From Arthonia radiata (taxonomy: Eukaryota; Ascomycota; Arthoniomycetes; Arthoniales; Arthoniaceae): DNA of 64,000 nt. Positions 9,919 to 20,465 of the stretch are shown in pieces. The notes beneath the pieces were generated by a model. The model was not told the origin of the DNA. It saw only the letters and a program-made list of their open reading frames with translations, and ran no database searches. Location: positions 620,001 to 684,000 of the forward strand of contig PSQN01000007.1 of NCBI GenBank assembly GCA_002989075.1. Reading direction: 5' to 3'. Numbering within the stretch: position 1 is the stretch's first letter; each line of letters begins with the position of its first letter. The position numbers and the translations under genes are program-made.

Positions 9919-12678
9919 CTATGCAGCCGGTCTTACGTTGCTAGCCTGTCCATTCGCACTCCCATTAGTCTGACCTACCGTTCCTTGACCATTTGCGCTT
10001 GTCTGACCGCCAGCTTGGCGCGTCCTCAATATCTCGGCATCCTGCTTGGCAATCATTGTCTTCATGTTGCTGATCACGCTGATAGTGTACGTGCTCATGC
10101 CAGGCTCAGGCGTAAAGTCTCGTGTCGGATTGTCGCGGATCCACTGCATCGCCTGATCAAGTGCCTGAGTCTCAATATCCTGTTGCCGCTGGGGCATATT
10201 GCTGGCTAACCGCTTCATCCTGGCTTCAAATGCTACAAGTGCTGCAGGTATGCGTCCTTGGGCGAGTTCTTCAGAAGCAGTGGGGATGTGTGGTGTATTT
10301 GGTCGGGTTGCGGAGTTCGGCGTTGATATTGACTGAGATACAGGTCTTGAGGGCTGTTGTGGTTGCGTTGATTGAGACGTCTGGCCATATGCAGCAGGGG
10401 CTTGTGTTGCTGTATTTGGTGGCGGCGGTGGCTTCGAGAGCCCATTCGCTTGAGCAGGAGTCCCGGACTGAGGCGTCCCAGCATTTGATCGCGCCGTTGC
10501 AGATATCGGTGACTGCTGTGGCTGACCATGAGCTTGTATCTGCGTCTGGAGTGGAGGTCTATTCGTTATCGGCGGTGCAGTTGTTTGTAGTGGGCGCGCT
10601 GGCTGACCTGCTGTAGGAATTGGAGCTGGTGCATTGAATGATCGAGATGACTGTTGGCTAGAAGTAGGTGCTTGGTTTGTGGGTGGTTGAGTACTGCTGC
10701 GAGAAGTGTTCGAATTTGTTGAGGGCTGTGCTGGCTGTTGTGCTGGTGGCAGACCTGCTGCTGTCGGATTGATCGGATACGGGCTGTTCTGTGGATTCCG
10801 TGTGGGAGGCACCTGCGAGGATGCATTTTGCAGTGGCTGATATTGGCCAGGCTGCGTCCCGCCATTTGCAAGAGGTCGTTGACTATGGAGGGGAAGATTT
10901 TGCCCATACAGATTTGGCTGTGTAGGTCCTTGCTGATACGCATTGCCATAGCTGTAAGGCATGTTGCCATAGCCTGCTGGACCAAATTGGCCCGGTGGTC
11001 GCTGAACAAAGCCGTTTGGATACGCTGGCTGGCTTGAGGGTGCTGTGACCTGCTTCTGCTTCTGTGGCGCTGGCACCTCGTCTGGATTATACGTATACTT
11101 GTACCCTTTGCCGTCCTTCTCGCCCTTGATGAAGTTGTGCGCGCTGACAGTGTGACGGACTGAACTCTCCCATCCAGGCTTTGGTCGAAAGCGATAGTAC
11201 GGGTATCGCTTCTTCATCTCTTTGTACAGTTGCTGCAGGTTGAGTTGTTGTGGCGCCAGGTCTTGCAATATGCGATATATTATAACGACATAGGTAAGCC
11301 CTGGCGGTTGGAGCTGTTCCTGAGTGAATTGATCCTCTGTCGGTTCTGGCGATTTTTCCGGCGTCGGTCTCTTTTTCCGATCAGCGTTGTCAGCCTTGGG
11401 GTCACCCATAGTGTTGCTGCGCTTGCGCTTCTTGTTGTTCGCTTTGTCGTCAGCATCGCCCTTGTTATCGTCATCGGTCTTTACGTCCATGATTGGCGAA
11501 ATGACGTCCCCAGTACTACCGTCTCGGTCTCTCTTCGCTGCGTCAACCATCGCCTTTTGTCTCTCCTTCATCTCTCGCTTTGACATCAAGCCATTTGCGG
11601 GCGGCCTACCAGGTCCCTTTCGACGACCAGGCTCTTCACCGGGTTGTAGTAAACTCATGATCTTCTTTTGGGCCTCTTCGCTCGTCTCTTTAGGCTTCTT
11701 GGGCAGAACTTTGTCTTTCGGTGTCTTCGGTGTCTTGTCGTTCTTGTTGGCCTTCTCGGAGGATTTTGTCGACACCTTGAGCTTCAGCTTTGTTGTCGGC
11801 TTTCCTGACTTCGGTGTCACGGGCGCAGCGCGCTCTTCGCCCTCCTCTGCATCCTCCTCGTCGCTCTCATCTGAACTGTTCAACGGGTGCGCCCTTCTCT
11901 TGGAGTGTTGCGCAGAAGGCATCGACTCTGGTGTTGTCTCTGACTCTTCTACACTGCTGTCCAATTCCTCTTCCTCACTCGAGCACCCTTGGCCGTCCTC
12001 GAGGTCAGAGTCTGAGACATCCTGATAAGCCACTCGAAAGTGGAGGTCCGCGATACCAATCTTGGCCATATGATCCAGTGCAACATGAGATCCGACTCCG
12101 TGGTACACCTCGTCGACAAAAGCCCCATTGCGTCCCAGCACCTCGAGATTCCAGCAGTCCTGTTCATCGTCCGCGTATAGTCTCAGGTGCTGCTTCGATA
12201 TTGCTGTGATGCGCGGGAACCGCCCCGTCTCAGCATCGCCAGGCGGATGTATGGGGAGGAACATATCATTCTCATGCCCGATCTTCTGCTGCAAGTTGAT
12301 ATCGAAGGTTGCTATGCCTCCCTCCAAGCTTGCATATCGGGGCTCCGTGGGTGCAAAGTCCTCTCCATCAAAGCTTTCGTCGTCTGATCCAGGTGCCTCC
12401 ATGATTCGCTCAGCGACATCTCTTTCGTATTCTTCCCGCGTCGGAGGCTGATATGTTGGGTGCGTCCTAGTGACTCGGAGATCCACATGCTTCTCCAGGA
12501 ACTCTTGCAGCCGCGTGTCCCTCCCTAGGATGATGGAGTTCTCATTGACATAGTAAACGCCATCGGGAAAGTGCAACGCAATGTATCCCTCGAGCTGTTC
12601 GCCAGTATTTGCGTCGCTTTCGGAAACTGGATCGGCGTGAACCTCCGCAGGCGAGACGCACATGCCATTGGCAGCCAT
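9919..12678 (-). CDS. FHA plus forkhead-domain transcription factor (Fhl1/Fkh-like)
   Basis: Single exon, 919 aa from the first ATG (MAANGMCVSP); the open frame extends 12 codons further but without an ATG. An N-terminal FHA-type region runs from VYYVNENSIILGRD (about 42-54), through an acidic insert, to ITAISKQHLRLYADD and VLGRNGAFVDEVYHG (about 153-195). Next come acidic and Ser-rich stretches, a Lys-rich block with an AT-hook-like GRRKGPGRPP, and a divergent forkhead domain at about 457-535 (LNLQQLYKEMKKRYPYYRF, then GWESSVRHTVSAHNF). The C-terminal 350 residues are Gln/Pro/Ser-rich, as in activation domains. The FHA-forkhead order is that of yeast Fhl1 (ribosomal-protein genes) and Fkh1/2 (cell cycle); I favour Fhl1 because of the poor forkhead match, but am not sure. 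It is divergent from the 2OG oxygenase. Confidence 0.9.
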   Translation of the reverse strand: MAANGMCVSPAEVHADPVSESDANTGEQLEGYIALHFPDGVYYVNENSIILGRDTRLQEFLEKHVDLRVTRTHPTYQPPTREEYERDVAERIMEAPGSDDESFDGEDFAPTEPRYASLEGGIATFDINLQQKIGHENDMFLPIHPPGDAETGRFPRITAISKQHLRLYADDEQDCWNLEVLGRNGAFVDEVYHGVGSHVALDHMAKIGIADLHFRVAYQDVSDSDLEDGQGCSSEEEELDSSVEESETTPESMPSAQHSKRRAHPLNSSDESDEEDAEEGEERAAPVTPKSGKPTTKLKLKVSTKSSEKANKNDKTPKTPKDKVLPKKPKETSEEAQKKIMSLLQPGEEPGRRKGPGRPPANGLMSKREMKERQKAMVDAAKRDRDGSTGDVISPIMDVKTDDDNKGDADDKANNKKRKRSNTMGDPKADNADRKKRPTPEKSPEPTEDQFTQEQLQPPGLTYVVIIYRILQDLAPQQLNLQQLYKEMKKRYPYYRFRPKPGWESSVRHTVSAHNFIKGEKDGKGYKYTYNPDEVPAPQKQKQVTAPSSQPAYPNGFVQRPPGQFGPAGYGNMPYSYGNAYQQGPTQPNLYGQNLPLHSQRPLANGGTQPGQYQPLQNASSQVPPTRNPQNSPYPINPTAAGLPPAQQPAQPSTNSNTSRSSTQPPTNQAPTSSQQSSRSFNAPAPIPTAGQPARPLQTTAPPITNRPPLQTQIQAHGQPQQSPISATARSNAGTPQSGTPAQANGLSKPPPPPNTATQAPAAYGQTSQSTQPQQPSRPVSQSISTPNSATRPNTPHIPTASEELAQGRIPAALVAFEARMKRLASNMPQRQQDIETQALDQAMQWIRDNPTRDFTPEPGMSTYTISVISNMKTMIAKQDAEILRTRQAGGQTSANGQGTVGQTNGSANGQASNVRPAA

Positions 12679-13342
12679 GTTGTTGCTTCGTGGTCGTAAA
12701 GCCCGGCTAGTCAAAGCAAGACTTGCTGACCGTTGCGTTTCGGTGTAGCTAAGTGTTGATGCTCATCCGCGGCAACAATCCCAAAGGTCGGTGCAGGGGT
12801 AGCCTCGTTTGTTGGAAGAAGCTGGGTGGAGGGGGGTTTGCAGGGAAGGAGATGTGTTGTGTTCGATTGAGTCACACAGCCGAATGGAGAGAGTTGGAGC
12901 CTATGATCGTTTGTTGTTGGTCCAAATGACCGCGACAGGCTTTGCAGCCGCGCACACGGCGAACGCTCCAACTTTCGAGCAGGAAGCTTGCAGGTGAAGG
13001 TGGATTGAAAACGCCAAGAGTTATTCGCCGGAACGTACCGAGGTGGCTGCTGCGAGGGGGAAGCTGTGCTTGTGGCTCGCTGCAGCTTCGTATGCTCATC
13101 AATGTCAGGTGGACGTTCTCCTGTCGTAGGCGGCGACGCCTATTCACGTGCTCGTATGCGGTCCCACCGCTCCAGGTATCGATTCGAAGATTGACCGTGT
13201 GCTGATGGTTTGAGCACAAGTGCCACGTTGCGCCCCTGAAATGAGCTGAGCGCACAAGGTATATTCCAAGCTGTACTTTTCCAGATAATTGTAAAAGTCT
13301 TTTCTCTCTTTCTTCTTGAAATGGGATGTCAACCCGATCAAA
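12679..13342. promoter_or_regulatory. Divergent promoter region, forkhead gene (-) / 2OG oxygenase (+)
   Basis: 664 bp of non-coding sequence. A CT-rich stretch at about 13,300-13,318 (TCTCTCTTTCTTCTTG) lies just before the oxygenase start, as often seen near fungal transcription starts. No other element identified. Confidence 0.5.
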
Positions 13343-14572
13343 ATGCCTGCCGTGGTCAATAAAGTCAGCAAGAATCAAAAAGGCAGTTCTGGCACTGCCT
13401 TCCAGCAGCAAATGCCCCCTCCGCCAAACTGGCCCAGCTTTGATCCCAGAACACCGTACGAAGACCTTGCGCTGCACAAGCTGTCTCCCGGTCAGATCGT
13501 AATTGTCCCTGGATTCTGGACTTCGAGTCTTTGCAAGAAATACGTGAAATTTCTCTCAAGCTTACCTCTCACCACGACCCCTGGCAAGCCAAAGCACGGC
13601 GATGCTGTACGGGTCAATGACCGGTTTCAGGTGGATGACTCGGCGTTCGCTGAGCGGCTATGGTCTGAGACTGGTCTCAAGGACTTGATATTGTCCCGTG
13701 CAGAGAATTTAGGTGAGGTCGTAGGTGATGCGCACTCAGAGTCACAGGCTGCAGAGGCCCTCAAAGAACGATGGGGAGGTACGCCGATAGGATTAAATCC
13801 CAACATACGCATATACCGATATACGAAGGGTCAATTCTTCGATCAGCATTGTAAGTCGAGACTCGAGGGTGTTCATTTCGAATTTTGAATTTTGCGCAAA
13901 TTTGATGCTGTGTGCGTGGGGAAAGAGGGGGCAAGCGGACAGGATCGGTTGCCGCGTTCAGGGGGCTATTACCCCTGATATGGTTTGCTTCGAGACGATC
14001 GTTGGGGCTTCCCAGCGCCGAAAGAAGAGGCGGCCCTGCGATCGGCAACCTATCCTGCTACACCTGCAAGCTCCTCACCGTTATTCTGACATGTGCTGAG
14101 CATCATCACAAGCGTGCCCTTTTCGCTAGCTTGGACAAATTCAACCAAGTTTGCGAGGGAACGTGGTCGTTACTGGGTCCTACCTTGGTGCCTTTCCTAA
14201 GCACCGGGGCACCACCCTCGTTTCCGTCTTACACGCACAGGCTGACCACAACAGATAGATGACGACTCAAACGACCTCATACACCCAGGCCCGCCATCAC
14301 AACCAAGTCGGACAACCTGGACGCTGCTACTCTATCTGACTTCACCAAGAGACGGCTGCATCGGTGGTGAGACGGTCTTCTATCCCGACCCTCCGCAGAC
14401 AGGCAAAAAAAGCAAGAAGGATCAAGTCGCGCCCAAGCCGATTGTGGTAGAACTCGAGACCGGCATGGCGCTCCTGCACAAGCACGGCAAGGACTGCATG
14501 CTGCATGAAGGCAGAGAAGTGCTCGAGGGCGAGAAGTGGGTCATACGCAGTGACCTTTGCATGAAACCTTGA
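13343..14572 (+). CDS. 2-oxoglutarate/Fe(II)-dependent oxygenase, prolyl-4-hydroxylase-like fold
   Basis: Exons 13343-13850 and 14259-14572; 273 aa. The start is MPAVVNKVSKNQKGS. Conserved blocks: LSPGQIVIVPGFWTSSLCKKY, NPNIRIYRYTKGQFFDQHYDDS, TWTLLLYLTSP, GGETVFYPD and LLHKHGKDCMLHEGREV, KWVIRSDLCM. The iron site is His-x-Asp in QHYDD, formed across the intron, with the distal His in CMLHEG and the 2OG-binding Arg or Lys nearby. The acceptor at 14258 is the one that restores HxD and GGETVFY in frame. The 408-nt intron is unusually long for this window. The substrate is unknown; the family hydroxylates proteins, nucleic acids or small molecules. Confidence 0.9.
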
Positions 14573-14656
14573 GTACAGCTTTACATTCAACCCGTTGTAT
14601 ATACAAGCGCTGTACAGTCACAAGTGCATATACATCAACCGTCATCCTTCACTATC

Positions 14657-15730
14657 TCAAAACACAGCCAAAGCATTTGGCGGCGTCCCCACACCGCCCA
14701 CCACATTCAACGGCGCGCTCGTGAGAAAGAAACTCCACCTTCCTTTCTTCTCACACGTCTCCGCCAACTTCTCTAAATCCCACAACTCCCCGATCGGCTC
14801 GCCCCACAGCGCCAAGCTAAAGTCATGAATGCAACAGTCTCCTTGCGGCGGCCACGCCTCCATTGCGATGGTATCGCCCGCGATCGCCGCAAAATGGTGG
14901 TCCCACAGCCAGCTCACCATCTCCTCACACCCCTCGATCCCAATGAAATTGTGCTGCTCCTTGACGCCGGCGACCTGCTGCTGCTCGGTGGAGTCGTTGT
15001 AGCGTTTCACGAAGCCGGAGCGGATGATGAGGATGTCGCCCGGCCGGGTCGTGATCTTCTCATGAGCGATAATAGCATCGAGGTCGGCGACGGTGATCTC
15101 CTGGCGTGTCCAAGCATCAAGGGGCTTGTTGTTGCGTTTGCAGTGGGCGACGTAGTCGAGAAGGATGCCGCGGCCGACGATGCCACCGCGGTCGGACCAG
15201 TGGTGCAGGCCGTTGTCGAGGGCGTCTTTGCAGTCTTCGTGGTGGAGGCCGTTGTAGTAGTATTGGGTCTTTTGGTGGCCCCAGTGTTCTGTTGGGTGTC
15301 AATCAGCTGCGCCTCTCGCAGTCAAGCTTGAGTAGGATGTATGAGAGACATACTGAAGCCATCCCACTGGCTGCCGGCTTGCGTGTTGATCTCGATCTCA
15401 TCGTCGTGGGCGGCGAAAGGAGGGAGATCGAATATCTTGTGGTGCAATGGCTTGCGGCCAAAGCCTGGATTCTTGACATTATGCATGCCCCAGTTCAGGG
15501 CGACGCTATCACCCTCTTTGATCTCATTCTTGGCTTCGAGAACCACTTCTGGAGTGAGAAGATTCAAGGTCCCGAGCTGGTCACGCTTGCCATCCTTGTC
15601 CCAGAGGCCCCATGCACAGCCTTGCGGCCTTTGTGTAGGATGTTAGAACAAAATAGCCGTAGAGTGGTCTGTTGAAGACTCACATGCCCTTCACAGCCGG
15701 CAAAGACTTGAAAGATGGAAGATGCGACAT
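14657..15730 (-). CDS. Cyclase-family (PF04199, kynurenine-formamidase-like) metal-dependent hydrolase
   Basis: Exons 15730-15684, 15628-15354, 15288-14657; 317 aa, start MSHLPSFKSLPAVKG. Blocks typical of the fungal group: CAWGLWDKDGKRDQLGTLNLL, QWDGFKHWGHQKTQYYYNG (completed by the second splice), GGIVGRGILLDY, ITVADLDAIIA and RPGDILIIRSGFVKRY, then IAGDTIAMEAWPP and HDFSLALWG. The family has an alpha/beta fold with a His/Asp-rich metal site; some members are arylformamidases, many are uncharacterised. No signal peptide is seen. The last 80 nt of the 2OG gene's 3' side converge on it (stops 84 bp apart). Confidence 0.92.
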
Positions 15731-16461
15731 GATTCAACTACGTCGGTATTATATGAGGTAAGGTGTATCCGGTGAGCTCTTTGGCTGCTCTTCCCAATGA
15801 GAATCACGACTTCGAAGAGTGTTGAGGACAAGGATGGTCGTAGTCACCCTCATGCCATTGAAAACAGCGCAGGTGGAAAGCCCCGCTGCGATGACAGCAC
15901 GCGGGACCGGCGCCATGATCTCCTTTCATCCCTCTTTGCAGTGAGTGATATGGTGCTGGAGAGCTGTCACGAGGGCGTCATACTGCGGAGAAGCAAGAGC
16001 TCGCACTGAGGGTGTGGAGGCTCGACCCCACGTTCGGCTAATGTTCGGGGGAGGATTGAGCTGTGCCGCACAAAGACCCCACGTTGTGATCTTCGCCACC
16101 CGACACTTACCGGCGTCTTGCTCCGTCACGGAAGGTTTCTCGGGTATGGACCGCCTCAAAGTCCCGAGCAGGGGTGTCGGCTCCGAACTTCGCGCCAAGA
16201 TCGACATCTGTCACAACTCCCGCATGCTGGGGTTTTCCTGGCGCACTTGAAGATCGCACTCCTGGACCTCTCCTAAACGCCGTACCCTTGCCCGCAGACG
16301 CTTCAGGAGAGTTGAGAGATCGTCAGTCTCCCCACCGTCGCCGGAAGACCCAATGCAGCAAATCCGACCGCGCTGGCCAGCGGTGACAGAATCGGGTCGT
16401 GGTATCGCAACGCATGTCTCATGAAGTGTTTGAGAACAGCGCAGAGACACGTCTTGCCGTC
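15731..16461. other. Intergenic, no gene seen
   Basis: 731 bp between the cyclase start (-) and the WLM-gene stop (-). Several short frames on both strands, none with family likeness. Confidence 0.5.
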
Positions 16462-17472
16462 TCAGGTTCCTGACTCTCTACCTTTTCTCAATCTCTCTTC
16501 GGCTGCTTTCGCCATCATCTCTCGCCGGTTTGACGCCGCGTTTCCTCCTGAAGATGAGGCTGAAACCGCAGTCGACGAGCTCGACCCAAGTCTGCGAGTA
16601 CCACCCACCCAGTCATGGTCTGACTGATCTGGGTTTTCGTCCGGCTCGTAGAACTCCTCCTCACTGAGCGCATGGCCACCATGTTTCCAGTCGTTCTTGT
16701 TGACCACTTCCTCGATTTGTCTCATCAGGTCGTAGAAATCCCGATCGTGCTCACCATGCACATTGTGCGCAAGCTCATGGCAAAGGCATGTTCGCACGGT
16801 CTTGTAGTCTCTATATCCGTCGTACGAATCTGTGCGCAATCTCAACAAGATTGTCTCGCCCCTGTTCTTGTTTAAACCAAGCGTCCTGGACTCATGACTG
16901 GTGTTTTCCGAGGGATCAAGCTCCGTGAGCAGTGGGACGCTCCACTTGTGCTTAACCATCGCTGCTTTTACACCTGGATCATCCCGTAGCCGTTCGAGAT
17001 ACGCAGTGGAGCGCTCAGGAAACGGCAGATGCGCCAGCGGCTTAATATCTTGGAAGGTGTAGTTAATCTCATCCTGCAGTGTTTTCCAATCTCTTGTGCG
17101 CGCCGGCTTCGCTGCTTTTACTGGTCCAGTTCCAACTTTTCGATTCGCCTGTGTAGATCCTGCGTTTACAGCCTGATTGAGTGACGCAATCTGTGCAGGT
17201 GTGCTACCGAGAAGCAAGACCTTCTTCGCGTTCGCAGCAATGTCTGAAACTCGCAGAGCAGGTTGCGATGGATCATCGAAAGGAGGCTTGATCATGCCAG
17301 GCTTGGGTGAGATCAGCCATTTCTGATTTTTGAGAGGGATGCTGAGCATCTCGAAGGCTTGTACTGCCAAATCCTGCAATGTAGCTTCAACTGCGAGGGT
17401 TAGTGTGTGCATGCGACCGGCATGGCTGAATGACACGTCGACGCCTTGGGCTGAGGAGACTGCCGAAGACAT
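16462..17472 (-). CDS. Ubiquitin-like plus WLM-domain zinc metalloprotease (Wss1/SPRTN-related)
   Basis: Single exon, 336 aa from the first ATG (MSSAVSSAQGVDV). Residues about 10-95 form a ubiquitin-like domain (VSFSHAGRMHTLTLAVEA, then LLLGST). The WLM domain follows from about 130 and holds the zincin motif HELAHNVHGEHD, with LCHELAHN preceded by YDGYRDYKTVRTC and followed by FYDLMRQIEEVV. The tail is Ser-rich and basic (NRREMMAKAAEERLRKG). Wss1 and its kin cleave DNA-protein crosslinks and act with Cdc48 and SUMO; the UBL-first architecture matches the fungal UBL-WLM subgroup (S. pombe-type), which is less studied. It is divergent from the transporter gene. Confidence 0.93.
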   Translation of the reverse strand: MSSAVSSAQGVDVSFSHAGRMHTLTLAVEATLQDLAVQAFEMLSIPLKNQKWLISPKPGMIKPPFDDPSQPALRVSDIAANAKKVLLLGSTPAQIASLNQAVNAGSTQANRKVGTGPVKAAKPARTRDWKTLQDEINYTFQDIKPLAHLPFPERSTAYLERLRDDPGVKAAMVKHKWSVPLLTELDPSENTSHESRTLGLNKNRGETILLRLRTDSYDGYRDYKTVRTCLCHELAHNVHGEHDRDFYDLMRQIEEVVNKNDWKHGGHALSEEEFYEPDENPDQSDHDWVGGTRRLGSSSSTAVSASSSGGNAASNRREMMAKAAEERLRKGRESGT

Positions 17473-18193
17473 GTTCAAAGCAATAGAGGGATATGACTGT
17501 GCGTGCGCGATCTATGTGTGCAAGTTGAAGGCGTGCATGATGAGGGAGGCGGGCACGCGGGGGGTGGAGACGCTGATTGCGCTTCGATGGGCTTCGAAGG
17601 CAACAGTAAGCTTTGTCATCCTTCCAAGTCTCCGAAAGTCTGCATCTTGAAATGTGTGTCCAAAATGGCAGCGCTTTCAAGTTTGGAGACAGACCGACTT
17701 CGCTATTACAATACAGGAGCTGTCGAACGGGGATTCTGAGATCTTGTGCAGCGATGGACGTAGACGAAGTATTAACGTCATCTGGGGCAATGAATAGCAG
17801 AGACGGCCGCGGTCGGATAAAGTCTAATCCGAACCCAAGCAAACGCCTAGCGCGATGACCGTCATCACATGCTACAAAAGCTTGGCTATGAAATGGGCTT
17901 CCTCAGGACAAAGGCTTAGTCTTTGGTACTTACGAACTGCTGCGGAGCGAGGTGCTCAAAGTCCACGAAGACATATTTGTCGTCCGGTCGAGGTATGACT
18001 ATCACGGCACCTTATCTCGACTAGCCCATACCCAACTGAGTCTAAAGCAAATGCGGAGGCGACGCTGCTACTCAGGACCTCTCCAGTCATCTCCTGCTTC
18101 TTCTACTCCTATTGTTGCTTCTCCTTCAACGTAGGAATGCTCTGCCAATGCTAGGATAAAGTCTCGCCACATCGGTGCCGCGCTGTAAAAGAT
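17473..18193. promoter_or_regulatory. Divergent promoter region, WLM protease (-) / APC transporter (+)
   Basis: 721 bp without recognised coding or RNA gene. Short overlapping frames on both strands look fortuitous. Confidence 0.5.
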
Positions 18194-20465
18194 ATGGATC
18201 GACGCGCGAGCACAAAAGATGATAGCGCGCTCGCGGCCTTGGGCCACCAACCAGAGCTGAGCAGAAACTTCTCCTCTCTATCAATGTTAGGGTTGGCCTT
18301 TGCTATCCTCAATTCGTGGACCGCGCTGGCTTCCTCTTTGTCGCTAGCACTTCCATCAGGTGGCTCCACGAGTGTTCTCTGGGTATGTTCCAGCTCTTAC
18401 AGCGACCTCTCCATATGCTTGGAACAGCCGTCCACAAGGCCCAGCTACCTAGCAGCGGCGCGTTTGAAATCGAACAAGGCTTGTGGCCTACCACCTGTGT
18501 TGTTTTCTGCTCACTCTTCTGCCTTAGGGACTGGTTACTGCTGGAATATGCAACCTAGCCATCTCTGCGTCTCTTGCTGAATTCCTCTCAGCGTACCCCA
18601 CTGCAGGCGGCCAATACCATTGGGTAGCTGTCATCTCACCTCCAAAATTGGTTGCACCTTTGTCTTGGATTTGCGGCTATATCAATACATCGGGATGGAT
18701 TGCCCTTGTTGCAACAGGCGGACTCCTTGGTAGTCAACTGATAATTGGTATCATCTCGCTTGAGAATCCGGCGTACGAGTCGCAAAGATGGCACCAATTC
18801 CTAATCTACATCGGCTACACGCTCTTCGCTTTCGCTGTCAATGCGTTGGGCAACAGGCTTTTACCGTATTTCAACAAAGCGGCGTTTATCTGGTCAGTCA
18901 GCGGGTTTGCCATAATCTGCATCACGGTACTGGGTACTTCGAGCCCCAATTATGCTTCTGCGGATTTTGTTCTCCGAAGATTCATCAACGAGACGGGTTG
19001 GCCTGATGGGATAGCCTGGCTACTGGGCTTACTGCAGGGTGGACTAGGTCTCACAGGTACGTCCTGAGATTGATCGTCTCTTGCCAATTCCACACACAAG
19101 CAGCTTGTGGCAAGGTTGATCCTCAAGCATTCGAGAAGCTCTGTCGAGGCATTCCGAAGTCCTCTACCAGTGTCTAGCGCGCGTTCCTATTCATCGAAGA
19201 GCTCAAGCTGACTTTCGTTAAATCAAGGTTATGATGCCGTGGCTCATATGATTGAGGAGATACCAGGCGCTGCGATCGAAGGTCCCAAAATCATGATATA
19301 CTGTGTTGCTATGGGTCTTTTCACAGGGTTCATCTTCTTGATGGTTTTACTATTCGTATCCGGTGGAGATGCTGCGCTTGAGGACATTATCGAGTCATCC
19401 GCTGGTGAGTGACCAGACACAGGTCAAAGATGAGACTGCAGTCTACCTGCGAATATTGACTAGTGCCTGTTGCTAGGACCTCTTCCGCAGATTCTATACA
19501 ACGCGACTCGCAATCATGCGGCATACATATGCTTGCTAATATTCCCGCTGATTTGCCTGCTTTTCGCTACGACAGGCATCATGACCACGAGCAGCAGAAT
19601 GGTGAGTCCTTGGCAGTCTATAATCTTACCTAATCTGCATGCGCTGCTCGAGACACCGCAAGACTCTTTACTTCACTCCTCGCGCAGATACTTCAGAAGA
19701 TGTATGCTGACTTTGTGCTCTCCAGACATGTGAGAAGCTTTCAATAGGCCAGCATTTATTTTTTTGCTGACGACTTAGGTAAAGATGCGTTCGCCCGTGA
19801 TGGAGGCGTTCCTTTCAGCCGCATCTTCTCGAGAGTTCATCCTCGGCTGGGCATCCCACTCAATTCCCTGTACTTGACAACAGCACTCGTCATCATATTC
19901 GGATGCATTTTTCTGGGGTCAAGCTCGGCCTTCAATGCTATAACGGCAGCTTCAGTGGTCGCCTTGGGTGTTTCTTATGGTTTCCCAATCGCTGTGAATG
20001 TGGCACAGTTTCGGAACGCACTCCCACCACGATCTTTCAACCTAGGTAAGTCAGGCATATGCGGAGGGCGTTACATTAGCTTTGCTATAGCCGAGTCACA
20101 GGCACACGCGGGAGGAGCTATTCACAGAGCAGTAGCTTTCCAGTGTCGTACCAAAATGTGCTGACACGCCGCGTTCAGGTGCTTTGGGTTGGCCGTGCAA
20201 CCTGCTGGGCCTTGCGTACATTGTTCTCACGACGATACTGTTTGTCTTTCCACCAGAGCTACCAGCCACAGGCAGCAACATGAATTATTGCATCGCCGCG
20301 TTTGGCATCATTCTGATCATATCCGTCGTGCAGTGGATTGTGGACGGGCGCAAGAACTACACAGGACCCAGGTTCGACGAGCGCGTTCTCGAAGCAGAGC
20401 CCAGTCATGGAGGGGAGATTGTGGACGCCGCCGCAAAGAGGAGCGACGACAGCAAATACACATAA
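18194..20465 (+). CDS. APC-superfamily amino-acid/choline/GABA permease (Uga4-like) with a 4-nt microexon
   Basis: Seven exons: 18194-18382, 18528-19056, 19228-19404, 19477-19601, 19726-19729, 19785-20045, 20179-20465; 523 aa, the usual permease length. The start is MDRRASTKDDSALAALGHQPELSRNFS. Signature segments: LGLAFAILNSW, ASLAEFLSAYPTAGGQYHWVA, GWIALVATGG, GYDAVAHMIEEIPGAA, TTSSRMTYAFARDGGVPFS, LYLTTALVIIFGCIFLGS and LGWPCNLLGLAYIVLTTIL, about 12 membrane spans in all. The conserved RMTYAFARDGG is obtained only if the 4-nt exon ACAT (19726-19729) is included: exon 4 ends in phase 0 and exon 6 needs one plus two bases. Both flanking introns have CTGAC branch sites and GT-AG ends. The substrate may be GABA, choline or another amine; sequence alone cannot decide. 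Confidence 0.93.

Noticed and set aside
11387-12025. 212-codon open frame on the plus strand, Ser/Leu-rich
   Set aside because: Antisense to the acidic/Lys-rich part of the forkhead gene; a composition shadow.
12679-12714. Twelve extra codons upstream of the forkhead start
   Set aside because: The frame is open but has no ATG there; the first ATG (12,678) is taken as the start.
15106-15675. 189-codon Gly/Arg-rich plus-strand frame
   Set aside because: Antisense to the cyclase-family gene; Gly/Arg content mirrors its codon use.
17387-17842. 151-codon minus-strand frame upstream of the WLM gene
   Set aside because: Overlaps the WLM N-terminus in another frame and starts in promoter DNA; no recognisable domain.
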